In this document: piece after piece, positions 56,590-64,000 of the stretch
Layout: each line of letters starts with the position of its first letter
Position numbering within the stretch: position 1 is the first letter of the stretch
Origin: Prasinococcaceae sp. CCMP 1430
Taxonomy: Eukaryota > Prasinodermophyta > Palmophyllophyceae > Prasinococcales > Prasinococcaceae
Direction: 5' to 3'
Assembly (NCBI GenBank): GCA_013416795.1
Contig: RQSC01000028.1
Span: 407,421 to 471,420, forward strand
Length of the DNA stretch: 64,000 nt
Program-made: the position numbers and the translations under genes
Notes under the pieces: model-generated
What the model saw: the letters and a program-made list of their open reading frames with translations, nothing else
Database searches by the model: none
Told to the model about the DNA's origin: nothing

Positions 56590-59500
56590 ATGGCGCGCGG
56601 GGCGGGCGACGTGCCGCTCGTGCTGCGCGTGCGCGTGCGCGAGGGGCGCGGCTTCCCGGAGGCTCCGGGCGCACAGCTGATCGACCTCGCCTCCGGCTCG
56701 CCCGAGGGCGCGCTCGACGGCGCCGAGGCGTACTACGTCAGCTGCGAATTCAACGGCGAGCTCTGCGAGACGGCGGCGGTCGCGCGGCCACGGTGGGGCG
56801 GCGAGCGCGGCGAACTTGAGTGGCGGCTCAGCAAGGGCGAGCTCCGCCGCTGCCTGGCAGGGGGCGGGCAGGCCAAGCTCGTGTGCTGGCTCAGGCGCGG
56901 GCCGGCTTCCTGGGAACAGCTGGGATGGCTTGTGCTCGACATGAAGAGCGCACGCGCCAACGCCGACCGGATGGCAACCGGCGAGGACGGTGCTGACTTC
57001 GGGCGGTGGTACCCGCTCACGGGCAGCGGCCGCCAGGGCGCCGCCCTCGCGCAGCTGCGTGTGTTTCACTCGCTCGAGGAGGACTCCCTCGCCATGTGTG
57101 AGCAGGAGGACACCCAGCCGCTCGGCGGGAAGGAGGACGCCCCCGAAGCCGCACGAGGTGGCGCTTCCGACGGCTTCGAGATCGAGGAGGTGGCCGCGAC
57201 CGAAGTTGACAACCTGGCAGACGCGTGGTGCAACGCCTCGGTGGAGGAGTACGGCGACGAACCCGCCATGGCCGGAGATGACGCGGCCGCCGCTGCCGAC
57301 GTCGTTACCGAACGCGCGCACGAGGCTGCGCGTAGCAGCGACAGCGCGGCCGCGCACGCGCCCGAGAGGGTGGCCGAGGCCGAGGCAAGGGCTGAGATGA
57401 CGGACGAAGCCGGTACGGGCGCTGAGGACGACGCAGACGCCGAAGCGGCGATCGTCGAGGCTGCCGAGACAGGCGCCATAATGGCCGCTGCAGCGACTGG
57501 GCCGCGCCTAGAGCCCGGCCCCGCCGCTTCGCCGCCGCCGCGCGCCAGCAGGCTGCCCGCACCCGGATTTCTCGCGGCGTCGGTAGACGTCGCAATCGCC
57601 GAGGTGTCCTCGACCGTCGCTGAATTAGCATCCGAGGTCGCCGACGACGGCGTCGCTGAGGGGGCAGATGACAGCTTCCACGTTGAGTCCACGCCAAGGC
57701 TGAACATGCCACCCGAAGCGTTCCTCTCGATTCTCGACTCGGTGATGGGCGCGCCGTCGCCGGCGCTCGTTGCATCGCCCGCCGCCTCGCCGCCGGTAAG
57801 CGCCGAGGCCGCGGGCGACGAGGTCAAGGCCGATCCCGCCGAGGTTGAGGCGCAACCTCCGGCGCCGCCGCCCGCGGCTGTGGCTCTCGAGGTGGACGGC
57901 AGCGCCGACAGCGCCGTGCTGACAGGAGCGCTTCGCGAATCAGCAGCGGCCGCACTGAGCGCCCACGCAACTGTGACGTTGGGTGTGGTCGACAGCGCAG
58001 GCGAAGGTGGCGAGGGCCTCGCCGAGAGCGAAGGTCTCGTTGCGCCCGTCGTGGATGCTCCCGAGCCCGCGGCCGAGGCTGTTCCCGAGGTTGAGGCCGC
58101 GCCGGTGGCGGGCACGAGCCTACCGCCCGCGCCTGGTCCGCCGATCTCGCTGCTGCCGCCCGCGAGCGAGATGGCGTCGGCGGCGCTGGTGCCGGAGGCA
58201 CCCGACGCTATCGGCCAAGGCACCGCCGCGAAGACCGCCACGCCCGGGGACGACTCCGAGCTGGCCTTCACTTTTTCGGTGGCAGTGCCAACATTCCGCG
58301 CGTCCAAGAAGCTGCCAATGGCTTCCGCCAAGGTGTACACTCGCATCATTTTGCCGGCCGGCGTCGTGGGCAAGGGCAGGGCGCCCGTGCGCAGCGCGCC
58401 GCCGGCGGACTGCTCGCGCGGCGCACAGGTAGCGCTCCCAAACTCGGCCGCCTCGGTGGTCTTCGATTCGTCGGTGGTGCACGTGGCTCGCTCGATCGTG
58501 CGCGAGCAGTCGATGAAGGTCGAGGTGTGGCACAGGGACTCGCTACGCGCGGATTCAATGCTCGGCGTTGCGTCGGTGAATTTACAGCCGCTGCTCACAG
58601 CAGCGAGCGCCGAGGGCTCGGCGGCGGTGCTCGCCAAGGACAAAGGGAGGGCTGTCGAGGTGGGCAAGCTGCACGTTGTGCTCGCCCTAGACGCTGCGCC
58701 CAAGGCGAGCCCCAGCACAGCCGCGACCAAGAGGACCAAGACGTCCAAGGCCGCAAGCGTCGCAGTGACGCCCGGCGCTGCGGCGAATCCCGCACTGTCA
58801 ACGGCGGCACCCGCGCAGGCGGTCGCAGCCGCGCTGCCGACCGCCGCCGCGATGGCCGCCGCCGACGCAGTGGCTGCGTCGGCGCACACGTTCGGCGTTG
58901 CACCTGGTGCGGCTGCGCCTCCGCCGCCTGCACCACCCGCAGGCATCGCCTCGGCGGATTTCGGCGCGGCATGGGAGCTGGAGATGTGGAAGGACGCGGA
59001 AAAGGCGCGCTTCACCGCAGCCATGCGCGAGCGCGAGCTTGCGCGCATGGACGCGCTGGAGAAGGCCTGGCGTGAAGGAGCTGAGGCGGGCGAGGTCGAC
59101 ATCGCGGAGCGGCGGGCGGCAGCGGCTGAAGTCGAGCGGCAGGCGCGCAAGACGCTCGAGCGGGCGCGGGCGCACGAGCGCGAGGCGGCCGCCCTCGCAG
59201 AGACCGCGCAGCTACGCCACGATGCAGCCGAGCGCGAGATGCACGCACGCATCGCCGAAACCACGGCGGCCGCAAAGCGCGCCAAGGCCGAGGCCGCGAG
59301 CGCCGTGGACATCGAGCGGAGCCGTGCAAAAGAGGCCGTGCGCCTGCGCACAGCCGCGGAGGCGCAGCTCGAGGCGGAGCGCAAGCGCCTGGTTGCGCTC
59401 GAGAGCGAGTTCGACGAATACCGTGCCAAGCAGCGCGCGACGCCCGAGGTGGCACTTCGCGCGGAGGTGGCCAGCCTCAAGGAGCGCCTGGCTGAGACTG

Positions 59501-60552
59501 AACGACGGCTCGATACCACCGTCAAGGCGAAACGCAGGTACAAGGCGCACCTACGCACGGTGGTGCTCGAGCTAGGTCGCACGCAGCAGAAGGTGGTGGC
59601 CCAGGAGAAGGTCAAGTTGCGTGACCTTTCCGCGCGCGCGGACGTCGAACGCATCGCAGGCTACGCGGGCCGCCACGCAGATGGCCTCGAGGCCGAGCGC
59701 GTGGAGCTCTCTGACATGCGCGAGCGCTTGCAGTCGCTGCGCAACGCCATCGAGGGCACGCTCGCCGACGATTCGGACAGCCGCGCTGCGGCGGCAGCCG
59801 CGATGGTGGCGGCCAAGCGCGGTGACACGCAGATGCCCACGGCTGCGGACGCGATCGAGGCCATGTTCATGCCGGAGCCCTCGCCCACGCCGGCTACCGC
59901 CTCTCCGCCGCCGTCTGCGCCGCCATCGGCCGTACCTCCGCCGTCTGCGCCACCGTGCGCCTCGGCTGGGGCAGATGAAGAATGTGCGGATGCGCAGCTG
60001 CGCGAGTCAGCAACGGACGCCGAAGGCGTCGCAGGAGCGCTCGACGGTAGGTTTGAACAGGCCGAAGTCGAGGCGACCTCGGTGGATATCGAGGCCGCGT
60101 CCCATGACGAGGCCGAAATGGCAGAGAGCGCTGGCGGCGGGCAACCCGCGCCAGCGTCACCCAGGAGCCCTGTTCAAGCGGCGGCCGCCGGGTCGCCCTC
60201 GTCGTCGGTGCCGCCTACGCCACCGCGCAGCGCTCGCAGCAGCGTGGACGCCGGCGCGAGCGCAACCACCTCGAGCGCCGCCGGCGCTGCCGCACCAGCG
60301 CTGGCTCCGCTCCGGGGGAAGGCCGCCGCGCGCGAGGCCATTCGGCTCATGCGCGAGCGCTCCGCCTTGCTGGCAACCGGCGCGTACGCCGCCGATGACC
60401 CGCTCATCGTGGAGCTCGAGGGCAAAATTGCCGATCTGTCGGGCAGCGCCGAGGCGGCGTCACCGCCTGAGGGCAAAAGGCAGGGCGCCGCCAGAGGAAG
60501 GTCGGCTGCGCAGAGAAAGGAGCGCGGGCCGCAGCTGGTAGCAGGGGCATAA
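56590..60552 (+). CDS. CEP120 centriole-assembly protein
   Basis: Single exon of 1,320 residues. Residues 1-165 are the N-terminal C2-like domain (VREGRGFPEAPGAQLI, GWLVLDMKSA, GRWYPLTG). Residues 165-550 are disordered Ala/Glu/Pro-rich. About 555-705 is the central C2 domain of the DUF3668 type (LAFTFSVAVPTFRASK, MKVEVWHRDS, LGVASVNLQPLL). About 790-1080 is a coiled coil opening with the family signature AWELEMWKDAEKARF and RELARMDALEKAWREG. The C-terminus is low complexity with one conserved-looking helix (AIRLMRERSALLATGAY). CEP120 is needed for centriole elongation and cilium formation. It is longer than the human protein (986 residues) because of the disordered inserts. A long open frame on the opposite strand is its antisense shadow. 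Confidence 0.9.
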   Translation: MARGAGDVPLVLRVRVREGRGFPEAPGAQLIDLASGSPEGALDGAEAYYVSCEFNGELCETAAVARPRWGGERGELEWRLSKGELRRCLAGGGQAKLVCWLRRGPASWEQLGWLVLDMKSARANADRMATGEDGADFGRWYPLTGSGRQGAALAQLRVFHSLEEDSLAMCEQEDTQPLGGKEDAPEAARGGASDGFEIEEVAATEVDNLADAWCNASVEEYGDEPAMAGDDAAAAADVVTERAHEAARSSDSAAAHAPERVAEAEARAEMTDEAGTGAEDDADAEAAIVEAAETGAIMAAAATGPRLEPGPAASPPPRASRLPAPGFLAASVDVAIAEVSSTVAELASEVADDGVAEGADDSFHVESTPRLNMPPEAFLSILDSVMGAPSPALVASPAASPPVSAEAAGDEVKADPAEVEAQPPAPPPAAVALEVDGSADSAVLTGALRESAAAALSAHATVTLGVVDSAGEGGEGLAESEGLVAPVVDAPEPAAEAVPEVEAAPVAGTSLPPAPGPPISLLPPASEMASAALVPEAPDAIGQGTAAKTATPGDDSELAFTFSVAVPTFRASKKLPMASAKVYTRIILPAGVVGKGRAPVRSAPPADCSRGAQVALPNSAASVVFDSSVVHVARSIVREQSMKVEVWHRDSLRADSMLGVASVNLQPLLTAASAEGSAAVLAKDKGRAVEVGKLHVVLALDAAPKASPSTAATKRTKTSKAASVAVTPGAAANPALSTAAPAQAVAAALPTAAAMAAADAVAASAHTFGVAPGAAAPPPPAPPAGIASADFGAAWELEMWKDAEKARFTAAMRERELARMDALEKAWREGAEAGEVDIAERRAAAAEVERQARKTLERARAHEREAAALAETAQLRHDAAEREMHARIAETTAAAKRAKAEAASAVDIERSRAKEAVRLRTAAEAQLEAERKRLVALESEFDEYRAKQRATPEVALRAEVASLKERLAETERRLDTTVKAKRRYKAHLRTVVLELGRTQQKVVAQEKVKLRDLSARADVERIAGYAGRHADGLEAERVELSDMRERLQSLRNAIEGTLADDSDSRAAAAAAMVAAKRGDTQMPTAADAIEAMFMPEPSPTPATASPPPSAPPSAVPPPSAPPCASAGADEECADAQLRESATDAEGVAGALDGRFEQAEVEATSVDIEAASHDEAEMAESAGGGQPAPASPRSPVQAAAAGSPSSSVPPTPPRSARSSVDAGASATTSSAAGAAAPALAPLRGKAAAREAIRLMRERSALLATGAYAADDPLIVELEGKIADLSGSAEAASPPEGKRQGAARGRSAAQRKERGPQLVAGA

Positions 60553-60878
60553 TGCACGCGCTCTATCATTGACTACTCATACCCCAACAGGCCACACGGC
60601 ACGCGCGCTTCTCCCTGTGGCGGATCGTACAGAACACGATCGTGTTACGCGCTCACGCGACGCGACGCGGCGACGCGTCGCGAGAGGCATGGATCCCACC
60701 CAGATCCCACCCAGCCGTGCGCGGCCGCGCGCGGGTGCGGCAGTGCTCGTGAAATGCCGCCGCGCGCGGCAGATACAGCTGTAGCTGCTAGCTGCGTGGT
60801 CCCCCCCCCCCGCCCCCCCCCGCCCAGTGGCAGACAATCGCACGAAACAGGAGGGCTGCCCAGTGCCGCGTCCCCACC
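60553..60878. other. Convergent spacer, CEP120 / light-harvesting gene
   Basis: 326 bp of 3' flank. It contains a C-rich run, about 60801-60825, interrupted by single G residues. No gene is seen. Confidence 0.55.
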
Positions 60879-61895
60879 TTAGTAGAGGCTGCCGATGCTG
60901 GTGAAGATGTTGTTGTGCGTGGGGTCGGCAAGGTGCTTGGTAACGTTGGCGTACGCACCCTCGCCAGTCACGGTAGCCTGGAAGACGCAGCCCAGCCACG
61001 CCACCATCGCGAGGCGCGCGTGCTTGATCTCCTTGAGCTTCAGGTCGGCCTCGTCGTACCTTCACGGGCGGTGCGCGCGCGCGCGGCGCGTGTCAGCGGG
61101 CGGCGGCGCAGCATCGATTCCGCGGCATGGCAGCACGACAGGCCAACCAGGCCTGCGCAGGACTAAGACGCACGCGCACGCACTTGTCGACCATGCCGAA
61201 GGGGTCGAAGCGGCCGCCCGGGTAGAGCTTGGGCGCGCCCTCGAGCTCCGGGAAGGGGTTGGGGATCTTCTCGGCCTCGCCGAAAGGCTGCAGCCCCGTG
61301 CGGAAGATCTCGGCGAAGCCCATCAGCAGGATCTCGTGGAAGAGGAGGTAGCCGAAGTAGTAGTACGAGCCGGTCTCCTCGGGCGCGTTCTGGCCGGCGA
61401 TCGCGAGCGGGAACGCATCGATGAGCGCCGAGCAGTCATCGGGCGTGCACAGGGAGCCCGCCTCGTACCTACAGGCCGCGGCCAAGCGCGCGCGCGGGCG
61501 CGCGCAAACACCGGCGCGGGAGGGAGCACGCACGCGTGAGCCTCTGGAGCCAGCGCGAACGGTCCGGATGCGCGCATGGCGAGCGCGCGCGGCGACGCTG
61601 CGCGGGGGCAGCGCTCGGGCGCCAACGCATCCGCGCCGCTCGGCACTCACCAGGGAATGCCGGTGAACTGCTCCTGCGTGAACACGCCGGCGACAGCGAG
61701 CATGGCGAAGCGGCCGTGGATGAGCTCGCGCTCGGCGTTCTTGCCGGTGGTGTCGTAGTCAGGCACGATGGGCGACTTGCCCGGACCGCCCGGGTACGTG
61801 CCGAACTCGGGGTACTCGCTCTTGAACACCCCGTACGCGGCGCACGTGCGCGCGCGGCGCGCGGCCGGCGCGGCAGCGCGCGCGCTGAGCGAGGA
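60879..61895 (-). CDS. Light-harvesting chlorophyll-binding protein (5' end not resolved)
   Basis: Exons read as (61895 or 61884)-61651, 61468-61184 and 61059-60879, joined in phase 2. Helix 1: ERELIHGRFAMLAVAGVFTQ, with the Glu/Arg pair that ligates chlorophyll. Middle helix: YYYFGYLLFHEILLMGFAEI. Helix 3: LKEIKHARLAMVAWLGCVFQ, then KHLADPTHNNIFTSIGSLY. A three-helix antenna protein of the thylakoid membrane. The HLADP tail is shared with green-type LHCA/LHCB proteins. Upstream, FKSEYPEFGTYPGG is preceded by Ala/Arg-rich sequence up to an in-frame TAG that coincides with a possible acceptor. So at least one more 5' exon with the start and transit peptide is expected and not found. About 215 residues are visible. 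Confidence 0.88.
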
Positions 61896-63032
61896 CTACG
61901 GCGCGGCCGAGCAGGCGCACACGGGCGCGGGCGAGGCGAGGCGCGGCAGCGCGCGCCGCGGGGCCGCGGCGATCGCCCGGTGAGGACGCCAGGCGCAGTC
62001 GTGTCAGCGCGCAGTCTCGAAGCGCCTCGAGTGCCTCCCGATGCACTCCCTCACCCTCCAGCCCTCCTATCTGCCAGCGTGCCCGGCTGGCGAGCGGCGC
62101 CCCCACCCCATCCCCCGAGCGCCGGGCGTGGGGCGCCCGCGCGGCGCACGCATCGTACGCGCAGGCGTCGCCGCGGCCTGGCGCGCCGGCGCCGCGCAGG
62201 CGCGCGCTTTCGGCCGCGCGATCCGGGTGCGTTTCGATGGCGCGCCGTTCCCCGGACACGGCGCGTCGCTTTCGACACCGCATGCTCCGCCGACGTCGAG
62301 CTCAGGCGGAGGGTGCTCGCGTGCCTCTCGTGCGACATTTGATCACCGTCGTTTGCGGCCTCCGCTCCATCGATCGCACAGGCGCGCGACGCGTAGGCAG
62401 GCGGGCTGCCTGCGCCGCCCTCCTGCTGCAGGGCGACCGACACCCCCGCCTGCGACTCCGGCCGGGACGCCGGCCGCGGGGGCTCTGCTGCCGGCGGCGG
62501 TGCGGCGAGCACCGCCCGCGATCCCGGCGGCCGGGCCGGCGGCGCTGCTCCGGACTCGCCTCTGCGCGCGTGTGAAAATCCCGCAAGAATCCCGGGGCGC
62601 GGGCTGCGCATATCTGTGGCTGGCCGCGCAGCAGCAAGCGCGCCTCGGTTGGAGCAGGCTGCGCGCGTGCATCTTTTCCCGCCCTCGCGCAGCAGCGGCG
62701 GCGGCCGCAGCGCAGGGGCCCGGCCGGCCTGGCTGGCCGGGGCAAGGGCCCCAGCCAGCCCGCCAGCCGGAGCGGCGCGCCCCGCTACGCGCAGCTCGAT
62801 CGAGCTCCCAAACTCCCCTGCTGCAGCAGAGAGACGGCGGGGAGGAGGCGCAGGCAGCTCGTCGTTTGTTGTGGGGAGGGCGCTCCGTCTGTTGCGCTGT
62901 GAGTTTTGGACGCCGCCGCACCGCGTGTCCGTTGATGAACGCAGGCTGTGAGGACCGGCGGATGGCCCCTGCTGTGCTGCGCTGCCGTTACGCAGCGCCG
63001 CCGCTGCGCTGCGCCCGCTCACCGCCGCTGCG
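61896..63032. other. Divergent region holding the missing 5' end of the antenna gene
   Basis: About 1.1 kb between the light-harvesting gene and the hydroxylase gene. It should contain the antenna gene's first exon and both promoters, but I cannot choose among several AUGs (for example at 62337 and 62282 on the minus strand). There are CG-rich and Ala/Arg-coding open frames without motifs. Confidence 0.5.
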
Positions 63033-64000
63033 ATGGCCGCTGCTCGCATGGCGCTCCAGCGCCCGCGCGTGGCGAACGCCGCGCGCATGGCTGGCGCGGC
63101 CCCGCGATCCTGTGTGCGCGCGGCGCCGCGCGCATCGGCGCTCGTCGACACCGCAGGTGAGGGTGCGCGAAGGCGTGTGAGAGCCCGCAGCACGCGCGCT
63201 CATGGTGCGCGGGTGCGCCTCCGCCTGCCAGATGGGCGCGTGCGCTGACGCGTTCTCTCTCTCGCACGCGCTCAGTGCGCTGGGCGGCCGCGGCGCCGAC
63301 GATGTACGCGCTCGTGTCGGTCAACGAGTACGTGACGCACCGCTACTATCAACACGGCGAGTTCAACAGCAGCGCCACCCTGAAAACCCTTTACTGCAAG
63401 CTCACCGGCGCGGAGGAGGCGCCGACGGTCAGGGTGCGTGTCCGCGGGGTGCGCGCGTGCGAGGATGCGCGCAGAGCGCGAAAACCACCCCACGAGCACT
63501 GCGTGCGGCGCGGCATCATGACCTGCACTCGCGCGGGCACGTCGTTCGCTAACTCAGCGCTTGCGCGCGCGCGCGTAGGGCGGCGGGCACATCGAGCACC
63601 ATGCCGAGACGCTCGACGACATGTCGCTGCGCGCGTCGCCGAAGTGGCGTCAGACCCCCACGGCCGTTGCGCTGGACGAGGACCCCTACCGCGGCACGGC
63701 CTTCAACTGGGAAACCACGCGCCTCATGCTCGGGCAGCAGGCCATCACCAGCTATCCCGTGCTGCTCGCGATGGGCTTCAGCCTGGCCTCCTCGACCACG
63801 CTGGTGGTGGGGGCGGTGCTCGCGCACGCGCTCGTGTGGAACTGTCTGCACCCGCCCATGCACGGCCTTGCGGACGTGCCTATCACTGACGGCGTGCCGG
63901 GCGACGTACTCAAGGACCTGCGCAGCAGCGCCTACTTCAAGTGGATCTACGCCAACCACGAGGGCCACCACATTGCGGGTCGCTGCAACTACAACGTGTG
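63033..64000 (+). CDS. Fatty-acid-hydroxylase-superfamily membrane protein (3' end cut by window)
   Basis: Exons 63033-63156, 63276-63433 and 63579 onward, running off the right edge. Exon 1 is a 41-residue Ala/Arg-rich targeting-like leader. The body has His clusters of the non-heme di-iron hydroxylase/desaturase superfamily: THRYYQH, GGHIEHHAETLDDMSL, NCLHPPMHGLADVP and YANHEGHHIAG, with hydrophobic segments (SYPVLLAMGFSLASSTTL, VVGAVLAHALVWNCL) between them. Such proteins hydroxylate or desaturate lipids or sterols in membranes; substrate and compartment are unknown here, though the leader may target the plastid. It is divergent to the light-harvesting gene. Confidence 0.82.

Noticed and set aside
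57066-59654. 862-codon open frame on the minus strand
   Set aside because: It is exactly antisense to CEP120, is Ser/Ala/Arg-rich and has no motifs; GC-rich codon bias on the sense strand creates it.
1-64000. CRISPR arrays, bacterial operons, phage genes
   Set aside because: No regularly spaced repeats and no polycistronic bacterial layout; only the trbL fragment looks bacterial.

Overview
The window looks like nuclear DNA of a very GC-rich, photosynthetic, flagellated single-celled eukaryote. Protein genes are interrupted by spliceosomal GT-AG introns, with donors mostly GTGCGT, GTACGT or GTGAGT and acceptors CAG or TAG. There is a eukaryotic tRNA-Ser with internal A and B boxes and a T-run. 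Gene content combines plastid functions (a light-harvesting chlorophyll protein, KAS II, KAS III) with cilium and centriole functions (CCDC146/MBO2, a Tctex1 dynein light chain, CEP120, a kinesin-4-like motor, a MORN-repeat protein). The light-harvesting protein ends in an HLADP-containing tail typical of green-type antenna proteins. I cannot fix the lineage: a green alga or an alga with a green-type antenna would fit.

Layout, left to right. 0.5-2.2 kb: LPA1/2-phosphoglycerate-kinase-like protein (+). 2.3-7.2 kb: MORN-repeat protein with a poly-Q tail (-). 8.0-9.7 kb: adenylate-kinase-like protein (+). 10.0 kb: tRNA-Ser(CGA). 10.7-12.6 kb: Tctex1 light chain (-). 14.5-18.1 kb: CCDC146/MBO2 (+). 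18.2-19.3 kb: dienelactone hydrolase (+). 19.4-20.2 kb: DnaJ with an apparent one-base frameshift (-). 21.2-26.4 kb: myosin (+). 26.7-27.1 kb: orphan 3' end of a PEP carboxylase gene (-). 27.3-32.3 kb: kinesin (-). 33.5-35.6 kb: FKBP-TPR immunophilin (+). 35.9-38.1 kb: RWP-RK regulator (-). 40.2-42.3 kb: KAS II (-). 42.4-44.2 kb: lower-GC, retroelement-like sequence. 44.2-44.4 kb: a fragment of the bacterial conjugation gene trbL. 46.4-47.7 kb: KAS III (+). 49 kb: CCCH zinc finger (-). 50.8-52.4 kb: heme-type sulfite oxidase (-). 53.1-54.8 kb: unrecognised acidic protein (+). 54.9-55.9 kb: TKL-type kinase (-). 56.6-60.6 kb: CEP120 (+). 60.9-61.9 kb: light-harvesting protein (-). 63.0 kb to the right edge: membrane fatty-acid-hydroxylase-like protein (+, cut by the edge).

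Genes mostly alternate in orientation, so convergent pairs share short 3' spacers (46-330 bp) and divergent pairs share 0.6-2 kb GC-rich spacers. Two functional groupings stand out. KAS III (fatty acid initiation) and KAS II (elongation) are divergent neighbours, separated only by the foreign-looking block. Five of the roughly 22 genes are ciliary, centriolar or likely cytoskeletal.

The most unusual items are the bacterial trbL fragment next to a retroelement-like tract, the isolated PEPC 3' end that keeps an intron and a 15-nt last exon, the frameshift inside a DnaJ J-domain, and a 14-bp perfect palindrome found twice in intergenic DNA. I found no coherent new multi-gene system. Exon borders come from reading splice signals and family conservation by eye, not from transcripts.
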